Assembly: GCF_900215435.1 (NCBI RefSeq)
Contig: NZ_OCMY01000001.1
Coordinates: 682,001-746,000, forward strand
Length of the DNA stretch: 64,000 nucleotides
Direction: 5' to 3'
From: Candidatus Pantoea floridensis
Lineage (GTDB): Bacteria; Pseudomonadota; Gammaproteobacteria; Enterobacterales; Enterobacteriaceae
Below, in pieces: positions 36,364 through 45,711 of this stretch. The number at the start of each line of letters is the position of its first letter. Within the stretch, counting starts at the first letter, position 1. Position numbers and translations under genes: made by a program. The notes under the pieces were generated by a model. That model worked only from the letters and a program-made list of their open reading frames with translations, was not told the origin of the DNA and did no database searches.

Positions 36364-39249
36364 ATGAAATTCATTGCACCGATAATCTCTTTGTTGCTAC
36401 TGTTTCTTCCTTTTATGCTCATTGCAACTCCTCAAACGCTGCAGCTATTACCTCGCATGAAAGTCGATCCCCCTATAGTGGAATTTTCTCCCAAGGTGAG
36501 CACCTGGCTGAAAATACATCCGGTAATTAATGTCGGCGTGTGGGGAATGTCGCCTCCTCCGCTCAGTTTTGGTATCGAACGTGGCGTACTGACTGGAATA
36601 GATGCGGATTATCTGCAGGTCCTGGAAAATGCGCTGAAAGTCCATTTTCGTCTGCAGTACTATGAAGACAAAGAGCAGGCGTTGGCGGCATTAAGTAAAG
36701 GGGCAATTACTCTGCTGGCAGTGTGGAATCCGGCAATTAATAATTGGCAGGATGTGAGATCATCATTGCCATGGTTATACGATTACAATGTTCTAATAAC
36801 CGCTGCTAATAATGAGTTGAACTCACAAACGTTAAAAGAGGATATTCTGGCAAAGCTTGATAACGTCGCCGTTGTGCCTCAGGATTTGCCCGTGAGTTCG
36901 CCATTCCCCTTTAAAAATGATCATCACGTTGCTAACGATGTCCTTCCCGGCCAAACCAGCAGCTTGCTGATTAATCCTGCTCCAGCCCATATTCTGACCC
37001 GAAATCAGCAGGCCGATCATATTTGGCTAGTGCCCCATCCTCTGCAGAGTGACACTAATTTTAGCTTTGGCGTGAATAAGGCTTCACCCGAACTATTGGC
37101 TGCAATTAATGAAGTTTTGCAGCACTTACCGGCCGCTAGCCGCTTACGTATTGCACAGGGCTGGGGACTGGGCGATATCCCATCACCTATTCCCAGCCAG
37201 CTTGGGCTAACGAAACCCATGCAAGATTGGCTGCAATCCCATCCAAAAATGATCGTCATCGTCGATTCACGCCGTGCCCCCTTTAGCTACGTGAATGCTC
37301 ATGGGCAACCCGATGGTTTGGCCATCGGTATATTACGGTTTTTTACTGAGCACTACGGCCTGAAGTTTGACTACAAAATCGTACATAGCGATCGTGAAAA
37401 GACCAGGCTAATAAAGCGCCATCCTGAAGCCATTATTGCCGGTGAGCTTACCCTTCCCGATTACCAGGATACGGCGACATTATCACCGCAACACAGTACG
37501 CCATGGTTAATGACACCCGCTGTATTGTTGATGAAAACGGATATTATGCGCCCCAGTTCATTGCACGACCTGAGTGGTGAACATATTGCATTGCCGCATT
37601 ACAGTCCTTTGCGCCCCTGGCTTGAGACCTGGTTTCCACTGCTGCAATTAGAATTGAGCGATAGCACAGCACAGGCAATGGCCTGGCTAGAAGAGGGCAA
37701 GGTAAGGGGCGTCATTACCAATCAATTTACCGCACACTATTATCGCTACCGCCAGCATGGCGAGCGCTTTTCACTGGTACTGCCAATCAGAGCGCTAAAT
37801 GCCAGCTTTGCCGTTGCAGACAGTGATTCTATGGTTCTTTCTATTCTCGATCTTGCGCTGCAGCAAACCCCGCCAATCACTTTTCTTGAGATGGCACAGC
37901 GCTGGCGCAACGTATCACGACCGTTAAATGACGATTCAAACTGGTCTCCCTCGTTTGGCTTATTGCAAATCATTTTTAGCGCGGTGCTGCTGACAGCGCT
38001 GGCGGCAGCGCTATGGATCGGTTATCTGCGCCAAAGACTGCGCGAACTAGTCAGGAATTTGCACGGCCGGCAAACCTTGATTGAACAGTTGCAATCCGCG
38101 CGCGAAGAGAATGTGAAAATCGTCAAATCTCACGGTGTATTTATGAAGAGTATGGGCTACGAGGTACGAACACCGCTAAATTCACTGTTGGGTTTGTTGG
38201 AAGTAGAGCTGACAAGATATCAGGATAAAGGCCAGCATAATGAAAATCTGCAGGCTGCTTATGAGTCGGCCTGTTCGCTACAAATGCTAACCAGTGATGT
38301 ATTCGATATTTTCCGCGCCGAAAATGATGATTTCGAACCTGCCCCGCGTGTTGTCAACCTGCCCTCGCTGGTTAACAGCACGGTTGCACTTTATCGCCAG
38401 CAAGCCGAAGAAAAGGGTCTGAAAATCAGTACCGATGTTGAAACCAGCACGCCGCTGGTTGAGTGCGATCCATTGCTGGTAATACGTATGCTCTCCAGTC
38501 TGCTGCGTAATGCCATCAAACATACAACACAGGGCGAAATAAAAGTGTTGCTGTGTCAGCTGACAGAACCGGTTGAGGGGCGAGTTTGTATGGTGCTGGA
38601 AGTGGGAGATCAGGGAAACGGTCAGCCCGAACATTTCACCCTCACCCACTCACCGGCCACTTCCGAGCAGGTAGCAGCGTGGGCTGAGTCGGGCTTTAGT
38701 CTTGCCGACTGTCAGCTTCTGGCGCAGAGCGCAGGTGCAACGCTCAGTATCGATCGTAATGATCAAGGTGGGACACTCGTCTCATTACAATTTTGTGCTG
38801 CTTCAGTCAGCCTAACCTCCTCTCAACCGTTGGTATTGCCGGCTAAGCCAGGCCTGATCTTGATTGTGGATGACTACCCTCCCGCCTGCATGCTTCTAAG
38901 GCAGCAGTTGAATAAGTTGGGATATAGCGTGCTGGCCGCCAGCAATGGCCGTGATGGGCTAGCGCTGTGGCAGCAGCATCGTCAAAAAATAAAGGCGGTT
39001 ATCACCGATTGTACAATGCCAGAAATGGATGGTTTCACGCTAACTCAGGCGATTCGCCAGCGGGAGAGTGAAAGCACACGCTTACCTTTAGCCATATTTG
39101 GACTGACAGCCATGAGCCTGCAAGATGCTGAGCAAGCCTGCCTGGCCGCAGGCATGAATGCCTGTCTCACCAAACCCATTTCAGTAGAACAGATTAAGTC
39201 GTTATTAACACCACTATCCGAGGGGCTTGTCGATGCCACGACTTATTAA
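36364..39249 (+). CDS. EvgS/BvgS-like hybrid sensor with degenerate kinase (His to Tyr) and intact receiver
   Basis: The 961-residue protein has a signal sequence, two periplasmic SBP_bac_3-like domains (about residues 50-270 and 280-525), a membrane helix near 540-560, a kinase-like region and a C-terminal receiver (about 830-950). The H-box reads MGYEVRTPLN where functional kinases have SHE: Tyr599 replaces the phospho-accepting His. The N-box asparagine and G1 DQGNG remain, but the G2 box is degraded (ESGFSLAD). The receiver keeps VDDY, VITDCTMP and LTKP. There is no PAS or HPt domain. It probably relays or titrates phosphoryl groups rather than making them. The LuxR partner follows after 41 bases. 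Confidence 0.88.
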   Translation: MKFIAPIISLLLLFLPFMLIATPQTLQLLPRMKVDPPIVEFSPKVSTWLKIHPVINVGVWGMSPPPLSFGIERGVLTGIDADYLQVLENALKVHFRLQYYEDKEQALAALSKGAITLLAVWNPAINNWQDVRSSLPWLYDYNVLITAANNELNSQTLKEDILAKLDNVAVVPQDLPVSSPFPFKNDHHVANDVLPGQTSSLLINPAPAHILTRNQQADHIWLVPHPLQSDTNFSFGVNKASPELLAAINEVLQHLPAASRLRIAQGWGLGDIPSPIPSQLGLTKPMQDWLQSHPKMIVIVDSRRAPFSYVNAHGQPDGLAIGILRFFTEHYGLKFDYKIVHSDREKTRLIKRHPEAIIAGELTLPDYQDTATLSPQHSTPWLMTPAVLLMKTDIMRPSSLHDLSGEHIALPHYSPLRPWLETWFPLLQLELSDSTAQAMAWLEEGKVRGVITNQFTAHYYRYRQHGERFSLVLPIRALNASFAVADSDSMVLSILDLALQQTPPITFLEMAQRWRNVSRPLNDDSNWSPSFGLLQIIFSAVLLTALAAALWIGYLRQRLRELVRNLHGRQTLIEQLQSAREENVKIVKSHGVFMKSMGYEVRTPLNSLLGLLEVELTRYQDKGQHNENLQAAYESACSLQMLTSDVFDIFRAENDDFEPAPRVVNLPSLVNSTVALYRQQAEEKGLKISTDVETSTPLVECDPLLVIRMLSSLLRNAIKHTTQGEIKVLLCQLTEPVEGRVCMVLEVGDQGNGQPEHFTLTHSPATSEQVAAWAESGFSLADCQLLAQSAGATLSIDRNDQGGTLVSLQFCAASVSLTSSQPLVLPAKPGLILIVDDYPPACMLLRQQLNKLGYSVLAASNGRDGLALWQQHRQKIKAVITDCTMPEMDGFTLTQAIRQRESESTRLPLAIFGLTAMSLQDAEQACLAAGMNACLTKPISVEQIKSLLTPLSEGLVDATTY

Positions 39250-39290
39250 AATCGCACTTCATTTTTTAATATTACAAGGAGGTCTCACCG

Positions 39291-39911
39291 ATGAAAATAA
39301 TCATTTATGATGGTCACCCACTGATGCGTGATGGACTCAAACGATTGATCACCGATCGGGGAGATGTGGTGGTAACGGCTACCTCCGACGCAGATCAATT
39401 GCTTGCCGCCGCGTGTTCAGGCGAAGCTGATTTATTGTTGATCGACCCGGTCACGCTGCCTGCAACCGTGCTGGATAACCTGCGCCAACCGGGTGAGCGA
39501 GAAGACTATCTACGCTGTTTGGTTTACACCGCTTCGGAAAGTGCAGCCTATCTCCTGCGCGGTGCAAGCGTTGCACTCCAGGGATGTCTGAGTAAAAAGT
39601 ACTGCGCAGAAGCGCTGAACGAAGCGCTGGATGGATTGGCGAAAGGAAAATTGGTTTCATTGCCCCTCTCCTCGCTACAACCAGATAACAGCGATCGCAG
39701 ACGTGCGGATAAGCGTTTACTGAATGGACTGACGCGACGTGAGCTACAAATACTGCGTCAATTAGGTGCCGGAAAATCAAATAAAATGATTGCTGAAGAG
39801 ATGGAACTGAGTAATAAAACTATCAGTACCTACAAACGCAATATAATGCATAAGATGAAAACCAGTAATTTCAGTGAGCTTATTGATTTTGCCCGACGCA
39901 ATGGCTTTTAA
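39291..39911 (+). CDS. LuxR-family response regulator, EvgA-like
   Basis: The 206-residue protein has a receiver domain and a LuxR helix-turn-helix (GLTRRELQILRQLGAGKSNK and EEMELSNKTISTYKRNIMHK). The phospho-acceptor Asp is in LLLIDPVTLP, and VYTAS and CLSKKY supply the switch Thr and Lys. The acidic pocket is IIYDGHP with one Asp where most regulators have two. AAGGAGG precedes the ATG. It is cotranscribed with the degenerate hybrid sensor and converges with the complete EvgS-like gene 72 bases away. Confidence 0.86.
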   Translation: MKIIIYDGHPLMRDGLKRLITDRGDVVVTATSDADQLLAAACSGEADLLLIDPVTLPATVLDNLRQPGEREDYLRCLVYTASESAAYLLRGASVALQGCLSKKYCAEALNEALDGLAKGKLVSLPLSSLQPDNSDRRRADKRLLNGLTRRELQILRQLGAGKSNKMIAEEMELSNKTISTYKRNIMHKMKTSNFSELIDFARRNGF

Positions 39912-39983
39912 TCTTCCGCATAATGACGCCAACATTCTTACTCAGAAATGGTTAAAGATGCTGGCATTATTAAAAAAGCTATT

Positions 39984-42900
39984 TTAAAGATGTTCCTCTG
40001 AAACATTTGCCAATTTCTTCGCACTGTGTAAGCGAGTCAAATAATGTTCGAGGCGAATTATCAAGTCCCTGAGCATTGAATCCAGCATTTCACTATTTAA
40101 AGATTCATTACGACAATCAGCTTCAAGTTGCAAACACGCCTCCGCCAGGGCGTTTTGTCGAGCAATTCGCACACTACCGGTAATGCGGTGCGCCAGGTCA
40201 GCTATTTTGAACTTATCTTTCGGCAGCCTCAACCGCTTCATCTTAGTGAGATCTTCCTGCAGCGTGGTGACCATCAATTCAATCATGGTCGCTTCCATTT
40301 CTCGATCTGCTTTTTGCATTTCAACCTCTTTGGATTCCTGTATCAACGGCGGAAGTTCATCCCCCGACTGATGCAGATGCAGTGCGCGCGTCAGGCTGGT
40401 AATTGAGCAGGGTTTAAACAAACAACTGTCCATACCCGCTTCCAGACAGCGCTGCATCACTTCATGCATGGCACTGGCAGTAAAACCAATAATCCACGCA
40501 CGTTTCCGGTTTAGTTCCTCTTCTGATTCACGCAAAATTCGCGTTAGTTGATAACCGTTCAGATTAGGCATGTTGCAATCGGTGATGATGATATCGAAAG
40601 TCTGCTTTTGCCATAGGTCCAGCGCTTGATAACCGTCTTCCGCGACCTCTGCCTCCTGGCCTAACCAGCTTAATTGACGAGCCAGTAACAACCGATTTGC
40701 AGCATTATCATCAACCACCAATATTCGCATCGCTGGCAGTTTCTTTTCCTGCTCACACTCAACTTCTTCTTCAATAGTGCTGTTTTCTTCACGCACGCGT
40801 GGCAGCGTCATGGTCGCACTGGCGCAAGTTCCCGCCCCTTTATCAGAACTGAGCGTAAGGGTTCCCCCCATATTTTCACAAATACTGCGACTGATATAGA
40901 GCCCAAGCCCAGTCCCGGAACGACGATTTTCAGCCTGACTGAACGGACGGAATAGATTTAATTGCTGGACCGGATCAATGCCAATTCCGCTATCCTGAAC
41001 CTCGATGCGATAGTGCACCATATCGGTAGCTTCATCATGTGTCTGGTGGAGCGTTAGCGTCACGCCACCTAAATCAGTAAATTTAATCGCATTGCTTAAT
41101 AGATTGGACAGTACTTGCTTAATACGCAGCGGATCCACCATTACGCGGATAAGGGGTTCTGAGGGGAAATGCTTGGTAAGGCTGATATTTTTATCCAGAG
41201 CCAGCCCCTGAAATACCTTCATCAAATTGTCTATCAATTTTCCCAGATGCACGGGTTCCGGATGATATTCCAGATGTCCGCCTTCAATACGCGACAGATC
41301 GAGAATATCACCAATCAAACCCACCAGACTTTCGGCCGATTCATACGCAACCTCTAACGCCTGTAAATCATGTTCGTCACGGCGACCCTTTTTGAGCGCC
41401 ATATCCAGCATGCCAATAATCGCGTTCATCGGCGTGCGGATTTCATGGCTCATGGTAGAGAGAAACACGGACTTGGCGCGATTTGAATCTTCTGCTCGCT
41501 GTTTAGCTTCGCGAAGTTCTGCGAACAGAGCTTCCCGTTCAGAGATATCAAGCCATCCTCCGATAATACCGATCACCTCACCCTTACTATTGTGATAGGG
41601 CTGGATCCACTGATAAACAGTGATGCCAATGGAGCTATTCGGGTTATCCCACAAGTCGTAACGGCGATCTTCGAATATCGGCTTATTACTCGCAATCACC
41701 TCCATCATTTGATGATGATAAAAGGCGGCTTGTTCAGTCGTACGTAAGCCCGGATGTTCTTTGATGGTTTTTCCCAGCGCTTCTTCATAGGCCACGCCGG
41801 TTTCAATCAGATAGCGCTCATTACAGTAGGTCAGGCGTCCTTCCCGATCGCGTAACGACACCGGAAAAGGCATGCTGGTCACGAGACTCTCCAGTTGCCC
41901 CAGCTGATCATTCAACTGGCGACGGAGCGCCGCTTTGCGGCGTATCACAAGGCGTAAATAGTAAGCCCAGCTCGCCAGCAAAATCATCATGATGCCGCCC
42001 CCAATGGCACAGGTAAAAATCACAGGGCGAAAGCGTGTCCATGTGGTGTCCACAACCACCAGATCGCTGGGGCGCCAGCGGTTGGCCATATTTTCCAGTT
42101 CAACGGGAGGAATGGACAGCAGAACCTTGTTAAGCACATCGCGTAGCTCCGGGTCAGCCCGGCCAATAGCAAAAGCCAGCCACACAGGATGATCGTGAAG
42201 CGTGCCAACGATTTTTAGCTTGGAGCCGTAAGTCGTTTTAATCTGGTACTCTGCCATTGAAAGAACATTGGTCGCAGCATCCGCTTTTCCGTCCAGAACA
42301 CTTTGCAGCATCTCCTGTCCGTTCTCGAGCTCCAGAATGTTGATTTCTGGATAACGCTTACGCAGCATATCCTCTACCGCCGACCCTTCGAGAATAGCCA
42401 GCGTTTTACCGCGTAAATCTGGCAAGGCGCGAATGTCATTTCGATCGCCACGGACGACCAGCGCATAAGGAGTACGCAAATAAGGGCGGGTGAGCAAAAT
42501 TTGCTTATCCCGCTCAACGCTACTTGAAAGCGTGGTGATCATATCGACAGCTGAGGTATTGACCAGTTTCATCATTTCACTGGTGGTATCGACGGCTTCG
42601 AAACTAAAACGCATACCGGTTTGAACGCCCACGACCGTAAGCAAATCGCCGACCATGCCACGTAAAATACCGTTGCCATCAATAAATGAGATCGGGGCTG
42701 TCATATTGCCGCTGTAAAGCGCAACTTTGACGATAGGGTGCGCTTTCATCCATGCTCGCTCAGCGGGAGTAAACTGCAGCGGCTGGTTCCAGTAATCAAA
42801 GCTGCTTAAATCAGGGCGCCACTGTCGCAGCAGCTCAAGAGATTCATATTCCGAGACGCTATCAAGCGCTTTGTTCATTAAAGCCAGCAGCTGAGGGTTA

Positions 42901-43613
42901 CGACGACTCAGGGCAAAACTGATTTCTTTGGTGGGAATAGAGTTAAAACGGGTGATATTCAAATCACTCAGTAAATTACGGTTGAGAGCATACCGATTCC
43001 CAAGGAATGCTCTGGCTTGACCGAAATTTACGGCATTAAGCGCATCCTGAAAATTATCGTAGAGACGGAAATTGGCCTTCGGATAGAAACCTTGTACCTC
43101 TTCAAGTGGCAAATAATCACGCACCATAGCGACACTAACGCCGGCAAGATCGTCTGGCAATGGCAGCCCGTCTACCCGCTCAATGGCCAGGATCGGCTTT
43201 TCAGTGGCATAAGGCTTCGTCAGAACAAAATTACCGTGGCTATTAAAGAGGCTAACTGAAGGAAGAAAATCAATTTTTCCTTCAGCTAGCGCATTCCATG
43301 CCTGCTCTCTGGTTTCAAACATCTCGACCCGCAATGGCAGACCCAATTGGTGCTCTACAATGGCGGCATAATCAGCACTCAATCCTTCGTATTCGCCTAT
43401 CGGGTTACTCATACCAAACGGCGGAAGATCGTAACGAAAGATGCCCATCACCAACTGCTGTTTGTGCAATAGCCAGGCCTGTTCAGTAGTTGAAAAACTA
43501 AGCGGCTTCAGCTCCTGCAAGGGGGCACGCGCGAGTAACTTATAATCATGTGCTGCCAGCGGCATGCTGGACAAGAGGAGCAAGAAGGCGAAGAGTAGGC
43601 AAAAGGTACGCAT
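39984..43613 (-). CDS. EvgS/BvgS-like hybrid sensor histidine kinase
   Basis: The 1209-residue protein has a signal peptide, two periplasmic SBP_bac_3-like domains, a membrane helix near 530-550, a PAS region (about 560-690), HisKA with MSHEIRTPMN (His723), HATPase with NLLSNAIKFT and GTGLGLYISRS, a receiver (VVDDNAANR, IITDCNMPNLNG, LFKPCS) and a C-terminal HPt domain with LAHRITGSVRI near residue 1140. This is the full EvgS/BvgS phosphorelay architecture and length. It lies 11 bases downstream of its regulator gene. The signal is unknown. Confidence 0.92.
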   Translation of the reverse strand: MRTFCLLFAFLLLLSSMPLAAHDYKLLARAPLQELKPLSFSTTEQAWLLHKQQLVMGIFRYDLPPFGMSNPIGEYEGLSADYAAIVEHQLGLPLRVEMFETREQAWNALAEGKIDFLPSVSLFNSHGNFVLTKPYATEKPILAIERVDGLPLPDDLAGVSVAMVRDYLPLEEVQGFYPKANFRLYDNFQDALNAVNFGQARAFLGNRYALNRNLLSDLNITRFNSIPTKEISFALSRRNPQLLALMNKALDSVSEYESLELLRQWRPDLSSFDYWNQPLQFTPAERAWMKAHPIVKVALYSGNMTAPISFIDGNGILRGMVGDLLTVVGVQTGMRFSFEAVDTTSEMMKLVNTSAVDMITTLSSSVERDKQILLTRPYLRTPYALVVRGDRNDIRALPDLRGKTLAILEGSAVEDMLRKRYPEINILELENGQEMLQSVLDGKADAATNVLSMAEYQIKTTYGSKLKIVGTLHDHPVWLAFAIGRADPELRDVLNKVLLSIPPVELENMANRWRPSDLVVVDTTWTRFRPVIFTCAIGGGIMMILLASWAYYLRLVIRRKAALRRQLNDQLGQLESLVTSMPFPVSLRDREGRLTYCNERYLIETGVAYEEALGKTIKEHPGLRTTEQAAFYHHQMMEVIASNKPIFEDRRYDLWDNPNSSIGITVYQWIQPYHNSKGEVIGIIGGWLDISEREALFAELREAKQRAEDSNRAKSVFLSTMSHEIRTPMNAIIGMLDMALKKGRRDEHDLQALEVAYESAESLVGLIGDILDLSRIEGGHLEYHPEPVHLGKLIDNLMKVFQGLALDKNISLTKHFPSEPLIRVMVDPLRIKQVLSNLLSNAIKFTDLGGVTLTLHQTHDEATDMVHYRIEVQDSGIGIDPVQQLNLFRPFSQAENRRSGTGLGLYISRSICENMGGTLTLSSDKGAGTCASATMTLPRVREENSTIEEEVECEQEKKLPAMRILVVDDNAANRLLLARQLSWLGQEAEVAEDGYQALDLWQKQTFDIIITDCNMPNLNGYQLTRILRESEEELNRKRAWIIGFTASAMHEVMQRCLEAGMDSCLFKPCSITSLTRALHLHQSGDELPPLIQESKEVEMQKADREMEATMIELMVTTLQEDLTKMKRLRLPKDKFKIADLAHRITGSVRIARQNALAEACLQLEADCRNESLNSEMLDSMLRDLIIRLEHYLTRLHSAKKLANVSEEHL

Positions 43614-43624
43614 TTGTCCGTCGT

Positions 43625-44251
43625 TTACAGCAATTCATTACGTCGGGCAAAATCAATCAATTCAATCAGCGTCTGCGCATTCAGCTTCTGCTTCAGGCGA
43701 TGCTTATAGGTACTAATGGTCTTTTCACTGAGTAACAACTGGTCACCAATCTGCTTATTACCCAAGCCTTTAGCAATAAGGATCAGCACGCTGAGCTCAC
43801 GATCGGAGAGATCGCCCAAGAGTTTATTATCATCGCCAGCACCTGCTGGTAAAAGTGGCGAGTACTGGTCATAACGAGGAAAATAGCTGTAGCCACGCAT
43901 GACGACGCGAATAGCGTCAGTGAGCTCACTAAGATCATCTGTTTTTGTTACAAAACCATCGGCTCCAGCTTGTTGGCAGCGCTGAGCAAAATGCGCACTA
44001 GCCTGTGAGGTCAACACCAGAATCTTGAGCGGCAACGCAAGGGAGCGCAAACGCTCCAAAACTTGCAGCCCATCTATTTTAGGTAGGCCAATATCCAGCA
44101 GCACTAAGTCAGGTGAGAGGTCGCGTGTTTTTTGTACAGCATCCACGCCGTTATCGGTCTCACCAACCACAATCATCTCGGTACGCTCCAGTAGCATTTT
44201 CACTGCGAACCGAATCACAGGATGATCGTCAACGATGATCACTTTTTTCAT
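43625..44251 (-). CDS. LuxR-family response regulator, EvgA-like
   Basis: The 208-residue protein is a standard NarL/LuxR regulator: acidic pair in IVDDHPVIR, acceptor Asp in LVLLDIGLPKIDG, LTSQ and VTKTDD in the switch, and a C-terminal helix-turn-helix (DLSDRELSVLILIAKGLGNK and LLLSEKTISTYKHRLKQKL). It is first in the evgA-evgS-like pair. The tail LIELIDFARRNELL closely resembles that of the regulator at 39291, so the two are recent paralogues. About 830 bases of upstream DNA hold its promoter. Confidence 0.9.
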   Translation of the reverse strand: MKKVIIVDDHPVIRFAVKMLLERTEMIVVGETDNGVDAVQKTRDLSPDLVLLDIGLPKIDGLQVLERLRSLALPLKILVLTSQASAHFAQRCQQAGADGFVTKTDDLSELTDAIRVVMRGYSYFPRYDQYSPLLPAGAGDDNKLLGDLSDRELSVLILIAKGLGNKQIGDQLLLSEKTISTYKHRLKQKLNAQTLIELIDFARRNELL

Positions 44252-45076
44252 TTTCGTCAGATGTCCTGGAAAATAGGGTTAAAAATCACGAACGTAACGC
44301 CGTACAGAGGCTGGCTAAGATAGCGGTTCAATACAGATGAATCTGTAGGAGATTGCTTATCCTGTTGCCAGTCAGTACGACTCGCCATTACATAGCGACG
44401 TAAATTACGGGGCTTTTTAATCCCAAGGTAAAAAAATAAACCCCAAGACCTTTCGCAACTTTTTCGGATAAAAATCGGCAATTAAACGGACATAACTAAA
44501 GCCACTCCAGGGTTATCTGCATTAGCTAAATCACTGTTTAGAAAAAGTATCTGTGAATGCCGATGGCAATTAAGCGGTAGCCTTGTGTGAGGAGGGTAAA
44601 ATCCATGCTTTCCTAAACGTCCGAGCACTTGATTCGCTAAGCGCTTGCACACTAACGTTATACTTTGCCGCTCATAATCGCTCTTTGCGCCAATGATTTT
44701 TTCAACAAATATATTACTGATTTGCAGAAGACTGTTTGAGATTACCTCTTTTCGAGCACAGAACAACGGATATGCCACAGGCAGTAACCATGGAGATGAA
44801 CGGCAGAATTATTGTTTTAAAACAATGAGTTAATTTTTACTGGGCGTTATTTCCCGCCAGTAAATTAGCGCTACATTTTTTGGAAAATTACTATATGGAT
44901 AATAAAAGCCCCGACGGAGAGCCGGGGCAAGAGGTAAATCGTTCTTTTTTATATTTATAGGCTTGTAGTTATCACCGGGATGGTAATTTTTGCTACGTGA
45001 TACAAGGTACGGTATTTTTTATAAAAATAATGTCAGCAAATGACGGTAGCTGTGTCAGAAAATACTCACTCCTGCT
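44252..45076. other. Long intergenic region between the EvgA-like gene and the T6SS operon
   Basis: About 825 bases. It contains the terminator of the T6SS operon at 44902-44928 and must contain the EvgA-like promoter. Two minus-strand frames (44257-44481, 44482-44778) lack ribosome-binding sites and protein-like composition and are not accepted. The region is AT-rich near 44800-45000. Nothing else is recognised. Confidence 0.5.
44902..44928 (-). terminator. Terminator of the T6SS operon
   Basis: On the minus strand GCCCCG (44928-44923) pairs with CGGGGC (44913-44908) around a nine-base loop, followed by TTTTATT. It lies about 150 bases beyond the last gene of the T6SS operon and is the only strong terminator between 61.8 and 44.9 kb on that strand. 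Confidence 0.78.
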
Positions 45077-45694
45077 TTATTCTTTTTCTTCTTCAATCCT
45101 TTTCTTGCTGAAAATAAAATGTTCAGCTTGCTGTTTTTCGTACTCCCAGTCGTGCATTGATAAACCAGCGAATTCAAAGCCAATCATATGGACATCGGGA
45201 CCGGCAATAGGTAACTGAAGATAATGATTGAGAATATAAAGTAAGGTATATCCTGAGGAGGCCATTTTACCCCCTGAAACATAGGGGATAAAATCCGTAC
45301 AGAAAACAGCGTCGAAGGGATCCAGGAATTTTACATTATCGACATTCACAAAATCATAATAATCAGAGAGAGCGAAGTATCGAAGGCGACCTTCTTCTCT
45401 ATTCAGAGGGCTGTGATGACCATGAAAAAGAGGTTGTGCGGAGAACTGACGACGAATAACCACCGTGTCTCCAGTATGTTGCGCCACTATTTCATGGTTA
45501 AAATAATTAAATACAATAAGCAGGTCCTGAGAACCGGTAACAATGTGTTCAGAACGTACCTTTGAAGAGTTAGCGATAACAAATATATTCTTATATTTTG
45601 GCACTACCTCCATCCAATCAAAGAAGTAATTTATTTTCTCCATAACACTTTTGCATTTAACAGGAGGTATGTTTTCTATGGTTTCTAATCTCAT
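45077..45694 (-). CDS. GT29 (sialyltransferase)-like protein at the end of the T6SS operon
   Basis: The 205-residue protein shows three motifs in the order and spacing of family 29 glycosyltransferases. An L-motif-like segment IFVIANSSKVRSEHIVTGSQ lies at residues 37-56 and is followed by VFNYFN. An S-motif-like segment MASSGYTLLYILNHYLQLPI lies at 144-163, followed by GFEF at 172-175. A VS-like His181...Glu186 (HDWEYE) comes near the end. Such enzymes use CMP-sugars. No signal peptide or membrane helix is seen, and it is shorter than most members. GGAAGGGGGG precedes the ATG, 17 bases after tssE. It could modify a secreted T6SS part or be an effector; no immunity gene is visible. Confidence 0.55.
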   Translation of the reverse strand: MRLETIENIPPVKCKSVMEKINYFFDWMEVVPKYKNIFVIANSSKVRSEHIVTGSQDLLIVFNYFNHEIVAQHTGDTVVIRRQFSAQPLFHGHHSPLNREEGRLRYFALSDYYDFVNVDNVKFLDPFDAVFCTDFIPYVSGGKMASSGYTLLYILNHYLQLPIAGPDVHMIGFEFAGLSMHDWEYEKQQAEHFIFSKKRIEEEKE

Positions 45695-45711
45695 TATTTA
45701 CCCCCCTTCCT

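Noticed and set aside
44257..44778. Two minus-strand frames of 74 and 98 codons
   Set aside because: No ribosome-binding sites, unnatural composition and no family pattern; they fall in a promoter region.
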